NCBI GenBank assembly: GCA_934725305.1
Contig: CAKVBA010000014.1
Span: 1-58,549, forward strand
Length of the DNA: 58,549 nt
Source of the DNA: an uncultured Parabacteroides sp.
GTDB taxonomy: Bacteria; Bacteroidota; Bacteroidia; Bacteroidales; Tannerellaceae
Direction: 5' to 3'
A program made the position numbers and the translations under genes. The notes under the pieces are model-generated. The model was not told the origin of the DNA, did no database searches, and worked only from the letters and a program-made list of their open reading frames with translations. Of this stretch, positions 1-8,632 are shown piece by piece; positions within the stretch are counted from its first letter, which is position 1, and each line of letters starts with the position of its first letter.

Positions 1-253
1 GCCTCTTGTCGGCTCGATGGCTTATTGTATTTTATGACAAATACACACATTGGCTATAGAAACCTTTGGACTTTTAGCTTGCCGCTATCCAAACAAGCAT
101 TCCGCTCAAAAATCATAGTAGTGTAAAAAAAGAGGGATGACCGGATCTTTTTATTCCAAAAATCTAATGACTGAAATAGACTAAAAGAAAGCAACAACAT
201 TAGTCGATTTAATTATTACTTATTATCTTTGTTCCCATAGAAAGTTATGTGGA
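1..253. other. Intergenic segment at the window edge
   Basis: No gene is visible here. The stretch holds a good -7 promoter match at 224-231 and, at about 173-196, a sequence (ctaatgactgaaat...) that resembles the outer end of the MITE-like element at 55162-55364. That resemblance is degenerate and may be chance. Confidence 0.5.
224..231 (+). promoter_or_regulatory. Bacteroidetes -7 box (TATCTTTG) before the acyltransferase gene
   Basis: TATCTTTG is a perfect match to the Bacteroidetes -7 consensus TAnnTTTG. It lies 22 bp before the ATG at 254, which predicts a start of transcription near 238 and a short leader. No convincing -33 TTTG is seen at the expected distance. Confidence 0.5.
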
Positions 254-1078
254 ATGGCAAACAACGGTATTACACAGATAGACATTAAGCAGGTTCTACA
301 TCAAAAAGCCCCTTCGGCCTCAAAAAGAATACCTGACTTTCTTGTAAACTATCTGATTAAAACAGTTCATCAGGATGAATTAAATGACATTCTGCGCCGT
401 TACAAAGACAAAGAAGGTGTAGATTTCATGCAAGAGTTAATCAAATACTTTGATTTAACTCTCGAATTGATTCACCCTGAAAACATCCCTCATGAAGGAC
501 GCTACATCTTCGCGTCGAACCACCCGTTAGGCGGTTTAGACGGAATTTGCCTTTCCGCTATCATAGGACAACACTATCACGGTAAAATTAAATACCTTGT
601 CAATGACCTGCTATTATATCTGACTAATTTACAGTCTATTTTTGTTCCCATCAACAAACACGGAGCTCAAGGCAAGAACAACGCCCTGCTAATTGAGCAA
701 GCCTATGCCTCTGAAAATCAAATTATCACATTTCCTGCGGGCTTATGTTCACGCAAAACAAACGGAGTTGTACAAGATTTGGAATGGAAAAAATCGTTCA
801 TCCAAAAAGCGATAGCTTATCAACGAGATATCGTCCCTGTCTTTTTCGAAGGACAAAACTCCAATTTTTTCTACCGAATTGCCAACCTGCGCAAACGGCT
901 GAGTATTCGTATGAATTATGAAATGATTTATTTACCCGATGAAATGTTTCGCAGTAAACACAAGACATTCCGCATTCATTTTGGGGAACCTATTCCCTGG
1001 CAAACGTTTGACAACAGCCGAAAACCGACTGAGTGGGCTGAATGGGTCAAAAACAGAGTCTATAAATTAAACAGGTAA
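254..1078 (+). CDS. glsA: PlsC-like O-acyltransferase, probable glycine-lipid synthase subunit GlsA
   Basis: A 274-residue acyltransferase of the lysophosphatidate acyltransferase superfamily. The catalytic motif is NHPLGGLDG with His90 and Asp96 (H-x5-D), and a substrate-pocket motif FPAGLCSRK lies at about 160-168. It is followed after 18 bp by a GNAT-type acyltransferase. In Bacteroides thetaiotaomicron the same kind of pair, glsA and glsB, makes N-acyl-O-acyl-glycine lipids: GlsB N-acylates glycine and GlsA adds the second acyl chain on the hydroxyl of the first. By that precedent this protein is the O-acyltransferase, acting at the inner face of the cytoplasmic membrane. The family call is firm. 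The substrate is inferred from gene pairing, and an ornithine or other amino-acid lipid remains possible. Confidence 0.8.
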   Translation: MANNGITQIDIKQVLHQKAPSASKRIPDFLVNYLIKTVHQDELNDILRRYKDKEGVDFMQELIKYFDLTLELIHPENIPHEGRYIFASNHPLGGLDGICLSAIIGQHYHGKIKYLVNDLLLYLTNLQSIFVPINKHGAQGKNNALLIEQAYASENQIITFPAGLCSRKTNGVVQDLEWKKSFIQKAIAYQRDIVPVFFEGQNSNFFYRIANLRKRLSIRMNYEMIYLPDEMFRSKHKTFRIHFGEPIPWQTFDNSRKPTEWAEWVKNRVYKLNR

Positions 1079-1096
1079 AATTGACAGATATATACT

Positions 1097-2059
1097 ATGG
1101 AAGAGATTATCAAACCGATTGACCGATCATTATTGAAAGCCGAACTCACCAAAGAGAAGAGGCTGCGACGTACAAACAAGTCCGATAATGAAATCTATAT
1201 TGTGACAGCACACGATTCGCCTGCTGTCATGCAGGAAATCGGACGTCTTAGGGAAATTGCTTTCCGCTATTATGGTGGAGGTACGGGCAAAGCTCTCGAT
1301 ATTGACGACTATGACACGATGGAAGATGCTTACCGACAACTGATTGTCTGGAGTCCGGAAGATGAACAGATTTTAGGTGGATATCGTTTCCTTTGCGGAT
1401 CGGACGTCAAGTTCGACGCTCAGAACAATCCCATATTGGCGACAGCTCATCTCTTTCATTTTTCAGATACGTTCATCAAATCTTATCTTCCCTATACCGT
1501 AGAGTTAGGGCGTTCGTTCGTTACCCTTGAATATCAATCGACCCGATCCAGATCAAAAGGTCTGTTCGTATTGGACAATCTATGGGATGGATTAGGAGCA
1601 TTATCTGTCGTTGATCCCAGTCTAAAATACTACTTTGGAAAAGTAACCATGTACAACACCTACAACCGTGAGGCCCGTAACATGATTCTCTATTTCCTGA
1701 GTCAGCATTTCCCGGATACCGAAAATCTGATTACGCCCATTTATCCGCTATCTACTCACATGGATGTAGAAAAGATGAAAAGTCTGTTTCATCACGACAA
1801 TTTTAAGGAGAACTATAAGATCTTGAACCAAGAGGTGCGCAAGCTTGGCATCAATGTGCCGCCATTGGTCAATGCCTACATGAGCCTATCGCCTAAAATG
1901 CGAGTATTCGGCACAGCCGTCAACCATGAATTTGGCGAAGTGGAAGAGACCGGCATCCTAATTGCCATCAACGAAATATTGGAAGAAAAGAAGAAGCGTC
2001 ACATCGAGACCTATCTGAAAGAAGAGGCTCAGCCGACCGAATTAATCAGAAAAGCATGA
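1097..2059 (+). CDS. glsB: GNAT-type N-acyltransferase, probable glycine-lipid synthase subunit GlsB
   Basis: A 320-residue protein of the hemolysin-like/OlsB GNAT family that uses acyl carriers to acylate an amino acid. Visible family marks are FRYYGGGTGKALDIDDYD at about 56-73 and the core ELGRSFV at 136-142. It is co-transcribed with the PlsC-like gene just upstream. GlsB of B. thetaiotaomicron, its likely counterpart, makes the mono-acylated glycine that GlsA then esterifies. The protein should be cytoplasmic and membrane-associated. The N-terminal 30 residues are charged and probably not part of the catalytic fold. The glycine preference is inferred from lineage and gene order. Confidence 0.8.
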   Translation: MEEIIKPIDRSLLKAELTKEKRLRRTNKSDNEIYIVTAHDSPAVMQEIGRLREIAFRYYGGGTGKALDIDDYDTMEDAYRQLIVWSPEDEQILGGYRFLCGSDVKFDAQNNPILATAHLFHFSDTFIKSYLPYTVELGRSFVTLEYQSTRSRSKGLFVLDNLWDGLGALSVVDPSLKYYFGKVTMYNTYNREARNMILYFLSQHFPDTENLITPIYPLSTHMDVEKMKSLFHHDNFKENYKILNQEVRKLGINVPPLVNAYMSLSPKMRVFGTAVNHEFGEVEETGILIAINEILEEKKKRHIETYLKEEAQPTELIRKA

Positions 2060-2123
2060 TTTTGTATTTGCTAAAGCCAAAACTCTTTGCTAATTTAGCT
2101 AATTATCATATAATACGGAAAAT

Positions 2124-3560
2124 ATGCTCGATGTGATACACATAGAAATAATTGTGGGTACAATATTCTTTCTCCTATATTGTATCACCATTATAGGGTT
2201 GATTGCCGTCATCATCACTGAGAATAGAAACCCTTTAAAGACCATTCCATGGGTCATTGTGCTCTTACTTGCCCCTGGTGTCGGTCTGTTTTTCTATTTC
2301 TTCTTCGGACAAGACAACCGAAAGCAGCGTATCATCTCCCGACATGCCTACAAACGAATCAAGAAACATCCACAGGAACACACCTTTCCACCAGACAGGT
2401 GTAGTGTTCCCGAAACATACAAACCCTTATCTACTTTGCTCAGTAACAGCAATCAAGCTCCTCTCCTATATGGTACACAAATCAGCATCTATACAAACGG
2501 AACAGATAAATTCAAAGCGCTGTTAGAAGCTATTCAAGGAGCCAAACATCATATTCATATCCAATATTATATCTTTTGCGATGACGAGATTGGCCGAAAA
2601 GTGCGAGAAGCTCTGATCCAAAAGGCCAAAGAGGGTGTGAAAGTCCGTGTTTTGTATGACGATGTGGGATGTTGGAATGTAAAAGACCGTTTCTTCAAAG
2701 AGATGAAAAAGGCCGGTATTGAAGTATATGCTTTTCTACAGGTTGTTTTTCCCATCTTTACCAGTAAGGTAAATTATAGAAACCATAGAAAGATTGTTGT
2801 CATTGACGGAAAGATAGGATTTATGGGAGGCATGAACATTGCCGACCGTTATAATAAAGGCACAAACTGGGGCACATGGCGCGACTCACACTTTAAATTT
2901 GTGGGCAAAGGTGTATTGGGTCTGCAATCGGCCTTTTTAGTGGACTGGTATGTAGCAAGCAAACAGCTGATTGATGATGCAAGTTATTATCCACAAAGTC
3001 AAATAGCGGATGATAATATCATGCAGATTATCACAAGCGGACCGGTCGGACCGTGGCGCACACTACTGCAGGCCACTATTTTCGCCATAGCCAATGCCAA
3101 GAAATCAATCTACATACAAACACCCTACTTTTTGCCGACAGAAGGGTTAAACCAGGCTTTGCAAACAGCCGCATTGGGAGGTATTGATGTACGATTGATG
3201 CTGCCCAAACGATCAGACACACGCACAGTGAACATGGCGACTCATTCCTTCATCGACGATATGGTGAAGGCAGGAGCCAAAATCTATTTCTATAAACCGG
3301 GATTTCTCCACGCCAAACTATTGGTGATTGATGATAATCTTACCGACATAGGATCGGCAAACATGGACTTCAGAAGCTTTGAACACAATTTTGAGATCAA
3401 TGCCTTTATCTATCAAAGCAAATTCGCTCAGGAAATGAAAAAGGTATTCCTGAACGATATGCAAAATTGTGAGCAGCTTATTCCATCACTATGGCTTAAA
3501 CGCCCACTGAAACAGCGTATAGCCGAATCGTTTATGCGTCTTTTTTCTCCTCTTCTCTAG
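2124..3560 (+). CDS. cls: Cardiolipin synthase (phospholipase D family)
   Basis: A 478-residue membrane enzyme that condenses two phosphatidylglycerols into cardiolipin and glycerol. Two N-terminal membrane segments (about 8-32 and 41-62, the PLDc_N region) are followed by two HKD half-sites: His221/Lys223/Asp228 in HRKIVVIDGK and His396/Lys398/Asp403 in HAKLLVIDD. Length and layout match bacterial ClsA-type enzymes. It follows the glycine-lipid gene pair by 64 bp, so three lipid-head-group genes are clustered, whether or not they share a transcript. Its last 29 bp overlap the 3' end of rsmD on the other strand. Confidence 0.93.
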   Translation: MLDVIHIEIIVGTIFFLLYCITIIGLIAVIITENRNPLKTIPWVIVLLLAPGVGLFFYFFFGQDNRKQRIISRHAYKRIKKHPQEHTFPPDRCSVPETYKPLSTLLSNSNQAPLLYGTQISIYTNGTDKFKALLEAIQGAKHHIHIQYYIFCDDEIGRKVREALIQKAKEGVKVRVLYDDVGCWNVKDRFFKEMKKAGIEVYAFLQVVFPIFTSKVNYRNHRKIVVIDGKIGFMGGMNIADRYNKGTNWGTWRDSHFKFVGKGVLGLQSAFLVDWYVASKQLIDDASYYPQSQIADDNIMQIITSGPVGPWRTLLQATIFAIANAKKSIYIQTPYFLPTEGLNQALQTAALGGIDVRLMLPKRSDTRTVNMATHSFIDDMVKAGAKIYFYKPGFLHAKLLVIDDNLTDIGSANMDFRSFEHNFEINAFIYQSKFAQEMKKVFLNDMQNCEQLIPSLWLKRPLKQRIAESFMRLFSPLL

Positions 3561-4089
3561 CGAAGAAACTAAAGTTGACCGAACCATAAACACGGTGCTG
3601 TAAGAAACCGGGCAGATCGGAGAAGTCATAATTCTTGGGATGCTCCATGATGAAAAGTCCGCCCGCACGCAACAACTTTCGCTCCATCACGATACGAGGT
3701 ACATCGGGCAACTCCTTCAAGGCATAAGGAGGATCGGCAAAGATGAAATCAAAACCTTCTGCCGGAGCAGAATGCAGATAACGGAACACATCGCCACGAA
3801 TCAGATTTAACGCATCTGTCTTCAACTCTTTTGCCACTTTAGCGATAAATGAGGCATGAGCATTGTTCTTTTCAACGGATGTCACAAGGCGACAACCTCT
3901 CGACAACAACTCAAAAGAGATACTTCCCGTTCCGGCAAACAGATCCAACGCATCAGTATCTTCCAGATCGAGCAGATTATTGACCACATTAAACAAATTC
4001 TCCTTGGCAAAATCCGTAGTCGGACGTGCACTGAATGAAGAGGGAACGTCAAAACGGCGACGTCCGTATATTCCGCTTATAATTCGCAT
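3532..4089 (-). CDS. rsmD: 16S rRNA (guanine966-N2)-methyltransferase RsmD
   Basis: A 185-residue Rossmann-fold methyltransferase that methylates G966 of 16S rRNA in the assembling 30S subunit. The SAM-binding loop LDLFAGTGS is at 48-56 and the amino-methyltransferase motif DPPY at 119-122. The N-terminal pattern MRIISG...R...TTDFAKENLFN is typical of the family. The start overlaps the end of the upstream DUF3822 gene by 13 bp, so translation is probably coupled. The gene converges on cls and the two reading frames overlap by 29 bp. Confidence 0.94.
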   Translation of the reverse strand: MRIISGIYGRRRFDVPSSFSARPTTDFAKENLFNVVNNLLDLEDTDALDLFAGTGSISFELLSRGCRLVTSVEKNNAHASFIAKVAKELKTDALNLIRGDVFRYLHSAPAEGFDFIFADPPYALKELPDVPRIVMERKLLRAGGLFIMEHPKNYDFSDLPGFLQHRVYGSVNFSFFAREEEKKDA

Positions 4090-4910
4090 ATCAAATAAGA
4101 AATAACATCCACCGGAGCCTTCATCACATTGGAACCTACCAAATAAGCCTCTGAAGGAACCGGTATAGGACTTATATTACACAAATAATCTCGCAACACT
4201 ACTGTCAAATCACGATATAAAGAGAGATCGCCACCCACATAAAGCAGGTCTTTCTGCACATCCAGCTCCTGCTGCTTCCATACATATAATACATAATAAA
4301 GGGCATCTTCCACCTTTTCAATTGAATAGGAATTGGCAAACAACAATTTGCCCTGATCAATTCCTACCAAATCCATCATTTGATGATGCAACACTACGAA
4401 AAGCTGTCTGGAAGAAAAGGAAAGACTCTGCTTCTTCCACAAAGCAATAGAGGCAGACAAATGATGATAATAGGTAGGATTGCCAAAGGTGCGATTACAG
4501 AAAGCATACACCTCTTCGTCAACGCCAAATAATATTTCAGCCTCAAGACCTTTACGGTAATCATCGGCCAGACTCACGGCATTAGCCTCTGAAAAGCAAA
4601 ACGAAAAAGTCTGCCTCTTCTGCACTTCCGTCATCTCCCCTTTAGGAACCAACGTATATTGAGGTGTCACATATATTATATGTATAGCCTTATAACTCCA
4701 GGTCAAGAACTCATACGAGTAGAACTGTTCCTTCAGAGCCGTGGCATAAACGGCCGAACGATCAAAAGAGGTTTCGCTATAAAAGAAGCTATCATCAACC
4801 GAAGGGTTATAGCCGGAAAAAGAAAATCCACCCGGCCAAAGCCGGATGGATACTATATAATTTCCCGAATTTTCGGTTGTCAACGTATCAGGAATACTGA
4901 TCGCTCTCAT
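4077..4910 (-). CDS. DUF3822 family protein
   Basis: A 277-residue protein of the Bacteroidetes-specific DUF3822 family, which generally sits directly upstream of rsmD as it does here. No signal peptide or membrane segment is seen, so it should be cytoplasmic. Family members are thought to have an actin-like ATPase fold, but I see no clear nucleotide-binding motif by eye. It lies 6 bp downstream of the membrane-anchored gene at 4917-5606 and overlaps rsmD by 13 bp, so the three form one operon. Function is unknown. Confidence 0.7.
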   Translation of the reverse strand: MRAISIPDTLTTENSGNYIVSIRLWPGGFSFSGYNPSVDDSFFYSETSFDRSAVYATALKEQFYSYEFLTWSYKAIHIIYVTPQYTLVPKGEMTEVQKRQTFSFCFSEANAVSLADDYRKGLEAEILFGVDEEVYAFCNRTFGNPTYYHHLSASIALWKKQSLSFSSRQLFVVLHHQMMDLVGIDQGKLLFANSYSIEKVEDALYYVLYVWKQQELDVQKDLLYVGGDLSLYRDLTVVLRDYLCNISPIPVPSEAYLVGSNVMKAPVDVISYLICEL

Positions 4911-4916
4911 CCTATA

Positions 4917-5606
4917 TTATTCCCAGTTACCTGCGTTGTTGTTGATTTCTTCCAAAGAACCGACACGCAAACCGGCAAATTTACCCTGCTTGTTAGCCTT
5001 ATCAATCAAGTTGAAAGCCAACTGAGGATCCATACCGCGCAAGTAGTCGCTATATTTAACCTGACACTGGAACACCTTGATTTCATAACCAGAACCTGAT
5101 TTCAAAGTAGTTGTATCCATTTCAAATGCAATCTTTTCATCTGGAACAGCAGGAACATAACGCATGTCATCAACATTGTAGCCCTTGCCAAACAATGTAT
5201 CAACAGCCACGATCCAAACAGTATCACGTTTGAAGCCTGTCAAACCTGCACTTTCAACTTCTTTCCAGTTACCAGTCTTCTTAGCTTTTTCAATCATGCT
5301 AACAGCCTTCTTTTCAGTCAGACCTTTTTCCAGCTGTTCATCACTCAAAACACCTTCCTTAACCAGGAACGGAAGTTTTTCTTCCTTCAAGAACTTAGCC
5401 AAATCATCGAAACTGCCTGCATGTACTTTATGAATATTCTTATACTCGATCTGAGCCTTACGGATATCGATCAAACGAGCAATAATAGCCTTATCACGAA
5501 TAGCCTTCTCCTCATTGAATTCAATCGGAGTCATAATACTCTTATAACACATGTAAACGAGCAGTCCAACTGCTGCAACTAAAAAAATCTTTAATGTAAC
5601 TTTCAT
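4917..5606 (-). CDS. Membrane-anchored protein of unknown function
   Basis: A 229-residue protein when started at the ATG at 5606 (MKVTLKIFLVAAVG). A longer frame exists, but it would begin upstream of the predicted transcript start given by the -7 box at 5640-5647. Residues 4-20 form one membrane segment. The following helix (RDKAIIARLIDIRKAQIEYKN cut short) looks like the start of a pseudopilin or coiled-coil helix, and the rest is soluble and probably periplasmic. I cannot name the family. It is first in an operon with DUF3822 and rsmD. A type II/IV pseudopilin likeness is only a weak impression. Confidence 0.65.
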   Translation of the reverse strand: MKVTLKIFLVAAVGLLVYMCYKSIMTPIEFNEEKAIRDKAIIARLIDIRKAQIEYKNIHKVHAGSFDDLAKFLKEEKLPFLVKEGVLSDEQLEKGLTEKKAVSMIEKAKKTGNWKEVESAGLTGFKRDTVWIVAVDTLFGKGYNVDDMRYVPAVPDEKIAFEMDTTTLKSGSGYEIKVFQCQVKYSDYLRGMDPQLAFNLIDKANKQGKFAGLRVGSLEEINNNAGNWE

Positions 5607-5639
5607 GGTTTGTATTTTTTTTGAATTTATTTCGTTCGG

Positions 5640-5647
5640 CAAATTTA
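5640..5647 (-). promoter_or_regulatory. -7 box (TAAATTTG) for the 4917-5606 / DUF3822 / rsmD operon
   Basis: CAAATTTA on the plus strand reads TAAATTTG on the minus strand, a full TAnnTTTG match. It ends 34 bp before the ATG at 5606. No good -33 box is found at 17-20 bp. It supports the shorter start of the downstream gene. Confidence 0.4.
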
Positions 5648-5698
5648 AAAAAGAATATTTAATACACTACCTTTATCGCGAAAATTATTCTCATCAAA

Positions 5699-7114
5699 AT
5701 GATAAATAATTATCTGCATAGCAAAATAACACAAAATTTTCCACATAAGCCAACTCAAGACCAGGATTTGGCACTGCAGGCGCTTGCCGATTTTCTACTA
5801 TCGACAGCGCAAGACGGGTTATTATTGCTTAAAGGCTATGCCGGAACAGGTAAAACCTCTCTCATCGGTGCTTTGGTCAAAACCATGATTGAACTAAAGC
5901 AAAAGACCGTGTTGTTAGCTCCTACCGGACGAGCCGCCAAAGTCTTCTCAAACTATGCCGGACAAAAAGCCTTTACCATCCATAAAAAGATCTATCGGCA
6001 AAAGGCCTTCTCAAACGAACCGGTCGGATTCTTACCTGCTGACAATTTGCACAAAGATACACTTTTTCTCGTTGATGAAGCCTCTATGATTGCTAACAAT
6101 AGTATAGATTCCTATATTTTTGGTAGCGGACGCCTGCTTGACGACCTGATTCACTATGTCTATTCGGGTGAAAACTGCCGCCTCATCTTGATGGGCGACG
6201 AAGCACAGCTTCCTCCGGTTATGCAAACCGAAAGTCCGGCTCTTCAAAAGAGCAATCTCGAGGGATACAACCTGCATGTCGAAGAGATATTTCTGACTCA
6301 AGTGGTCAGACAAAATAAAGATTCGGGCATTCTATTCAATGCAACCCGGCTACGCGATGCTTTGAGAAACGAACAGGTTGAGATATTTCCCAAGCTTCAC
6401 ATCCATGGTTTCCACGATTTCAGGAAAGTGAATGGTGACGAACTGATCGAAGAAATCTCTTCGGCCTATAGCCGCGACGGCATCGAAGAAACCATGATTA
6501 TCACTCGCTCAAACAAACGGGCCACTCTTTATAACAATGGCATCCGCAACCGTATTCTCTATAGGGAAGAAGAGTTGTCGTCGGGCGACCGACTGATGAT
6601 AGCCAAGAACAACTACTATTGGACAAACAACAATAAAGAGATGGATTTCCTTGCCAATGGAGAGATTGTTGAAGTGATGCGTGTGAGACGCACTTCTGAA
6701 ATATATGGATTCCGCTTTGCCGATATTCTGGCGAATCTACAAGATCATGATATGGAATTAGAGTTAAAGGTTTTATTGGACACGCTGCAGACCGACACGC
6801 CTGCATTGCCCAAAGAACTTAACGACAAGCTGTTCTATACCATCCTTGAGGACTATGCCGACATCCCAACAAAAGCTGGCAAGATCAAGAAAATGAAAGA
6901 AGATCCTTATTATAATGTAGTACAGATCAAATATGCCTATGCGGTCACCTGCCATAAAGCACAAGGAGGACAATGGATGAATGTCTTTATCGACATTGGC
7001 TATATAACGGAAGAAATGTTGGGAGAAGACTTCTACAGATGGCTCTATACAGCCTTTACCCGCGCTACACATCGGTTATATCTCGTTAATTTACCCAAAG
7101 AATTTGAAGAATAA
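5699..7114 (+). CDS. RecD-like superfamily 1 DNA helicase / AAA ATPase
   Basis: A 471-residue SF1 helicase related to RecD and RecD2. Walker A GYAGTGKT is at 46-53 and Walker B with motif II, VDEASM, at 125-130. The motif VLLAPTGRAAKVF (71-83) follows Walker A, and the UvrD-like C-terminal end carries TCHKAQGGQW (motif V, about 420) and YTAFTRATHRLYLV (motif VI, about 455). The N-terminal RecD2 extension is missing, so this is the short stand-alone form common in Bacteroidetes. It should unwind DNA 5' to 3' in repair or replication restart. No RecB or RecC gene is next to it. The family call is firm and the in vivo role unknown. Confidence 0.88.
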   Translation: MINNYLHSKITQNFPHKPTQDQDLALQALADFLLSTAQDGLLLLKGYAGTGKTSLIGALVKTMIELKQKTVLLAPTGRAAKVFSNYAGQKAFTIHKKIYRQKAFSNEPVGFLPADNLHKDTLFLVDEASMIANNSIDSYIFGSGRLLDDLIHYVYSGENCRLILMGDEAQLPPVMQTESPALQKSNLEGYNLHVEEIFLTQVVRQNKDSGILFNATRLRDALRNEQVEIFPKLHIHGFHDFRKVNGDELIEEISSAYSRDGIEETMIITRSNKRATLYNNGIRNRILYREEELSSGDRLMIAKNNYYWTNNNKEMDFLANGEIVEVMRVRRTSEIYGFRFADILANLQDHDMELELKVLLDTLQTDTPALPKELNDKLFYTILEDYADIPTKAGKIKKMKEDPYYNVVQIKYAYAVTCHKAQGGQWMNVFIDIGYITEEMLGEDFYRWLYTAFTRATHRLYLVNLPKEFEE

Positions 7115-7157
7115 TGTTTTTTTAACCCTGCCTCTGATAATATCACAAGAATTTATC

Positions 7158-7165
7158 TATTTTTG
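7158..7165 (+). promoter_or_regulatory. -7 box (TATTTTTG) before the 7213-10198 gene group
   Basis: A full TAnnTTTG match 47 bp before the ATG at 7213. No -33 element is clear. It would drive the unknown gene, rsmI and possibly the genes behind them. Confidence 0.35.
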
Positions 7166-7212
7166 TCTCTCCAAGAAAGCTATGTCAAGGAGTTTAAATA
7201 GATGTATTGAAT

Positions 7213-7863
7213 ATGGCAAACAAAGAAAAGATAGATTATCTGTTACTGGATATTCGGGAACTTGAGAAACGTGTCGCCGAGATGCGTGATATTGATTTGT
7301 ATCCGGTTTCATTTTTCAGTGAGACCTATGAGTTGACACATAAGTTAATCAATGAGCTGCACCACTTGGAAATAAGTCAGGTGGAAATGCTAAAGAGAGA
7401 GATGGAAGCTCATAGATCATTGATTGATGCCATTCCTCACCCCGAAGCCATGGAACAGCCAATCATCGAACCGGTCATCAAACAGCCTGTTACCTCTCAA
7501 GAGCAACCGGTTGTCATGCAAGAGCAAGCCGTAACGACAACATCTGTTCCCGAAGTGGAAGCCGAAGTTACACCTATCGAGTCTGCTGTCTCAGCCGACA
7601 AACCCTCCATCTCTTTAAATGAGGTGTTAGAGAAACAAAATCTTTCAGACTTCCGCAAGGCATTCAGCTTGAACGACCGATTCCGCTTCCGCCGTGAGCT
7701 GTTTGACGGAAATGAAGAGCACATGAATAGGGTCATCAATGATTTGAATGAATTACACAGCTATGAAGAATCGATTGCCTACCTGCAAAACCAGCTCAAC
7801 TGGGGCAAAGAGGATACTGCTGTGGCCGATTTCATCAAACTGATAGAGAAGAGATTCCATTAA
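7213..7863 (+). CDS. Conserved protein of unknown function, coiled coil plus C-terminal domain
   Basis: A 216-residue soluble protein (start at MANKEKIDY; an ATG two codons earlier is possible). The N-terminal 75 residues are helical with heptad character. A low-complexity linker rich in Gln, Pro, Val, Glu and Thr (about 75-135, PVTSQEQPVVMQEQAV) follows. The C-terminal 70 residues (SDFRKAFSLNDRFRF ... FIKLIEKRFH) form a compact conserved domain that I have the impression of seeing in other Bacteroidetes proteins. No catalytic motif is visible. It lies 46 bp before rsmI in the same orientation. Confidence 0.7.
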   Translation: MANKEKIDYLLLDIRELEKRVAEMRDIDLYPVSFFSETYELTHKLINELHHLEISQVEMLKREMEAHRSLIDAIPHPEAMEQPIIEPVIKQPVTSQEQPVVMQEQAVTTTSVPEVEAEVTPIESAVSADKPSISLNEVLEKQNLSDFRKAFSLNDRFRFRRELFDGNEEHMNRVINDLNELHSYEESIAYLQNQLNWGKEDTAVADFIKLIEKRFH

Positions 7864-7909
7864 TAATAGGGACGTTGATAAGACGATCCCACTAAACAAC
7901 TAAGATAAT

Positions 7910-8614
7910 ATGGCAAAATTGACTGTTGTCCCGACGCCTGTTGGTAACTTGGAAGACATGACATTCCGGGCCATTCGAATGTTGAAAGAGGCTGATCTCA
8001 TCTTAGCCGAAGACACTCGCACGACCGGTATTTTGCTCAAACATTTCGAGATACAAAACCGCATGCAGTCGCATCACAAGTTCAATGAGCATAAAACAGT
8101 AGAACAGATTGCTTCACGCATCAAGGCCGGCGAAAATATCGCATTGGTATCGGATGCCGGAACTCCTGCCATCTCTGACCCGGGCTTCATGCTGGTAAGA
8201 GAATGTGTGCGTCAAGGAGTGGATGTTGAGTGTCTGCCCGGAGCAACGGCCTTTGTGCCGGCGTTGGTTGCCTCGGGACTTCCCAATGAGAAGTTCTGCT
8301 TCGAAGGTTTTTTACCCCAGAAGAAGGGCAGACAAACTCGCTTAAAAGAGCTCTCTACCGAAGAACGGACAATCATATTCTACGAATCACCTTTCCGCCT
8401 GGTCAAGACTCTTGCACAGATTGCTGAACTATTTGGTGCAGACCGACAAGTATCTGTCGCAAGAGAGATCTCCAAGATTCACGAAGAGAATGTACGAGGC
8501 ACGTTGGAAGAGGTGATTGCTCACTTTACTGAGAACGAACCAAAAGGAGAAATTGTTATAATTGTAGCAGGCCTTAAAGAGAGAAAGGAAAAAGAATTAG
8601 AAAAAGAAGTTTAA
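7910..8614 (+). CDS. rsmI: 16S rRNA (cytidine1402-2'-O)-methyltransferase RsmI
   Basis: A 234-residue tetrapyrrole-methylase-fold enzyme that 2'-O-methylates C1402 in the 30S decoding centre. The family start PTPVGNLEDMTFRAI is at 8-22, followed by LILAEDTRTT and the SAM-binding stretch ALVSDAGTPAISDPG at about 82-96. LPGATAFVPAL and FYESPFR are also present. Length is close to the core of the family. The coiled-coil lipoprotein gene starts 18 bp after the stop and may be co-transcribed. Confidence 0.95.
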   Translation: MAKLTVVPTPVGNLEDMTFRAIRMLKEADLILAEDTRTTGILLKHFEIQNRMQSHHKFNEHKTVEQIASRIKAGENIALVSDAGTPAISDPGFMLVRECVRQGVDVECLPGATAFVPALVASGLPNEKFCFEGFLPQKKGRQTRLKELSTEERTIIFYESPFRLVKTLAQIAELFGADRQVSVAREISKIHEENVRGTLEEVIAHFTENEPKGEIVIIVAGLKERKEKELEKEV

Positions 8615-8632
8615 CTTAAAAACAAAAAGGGA

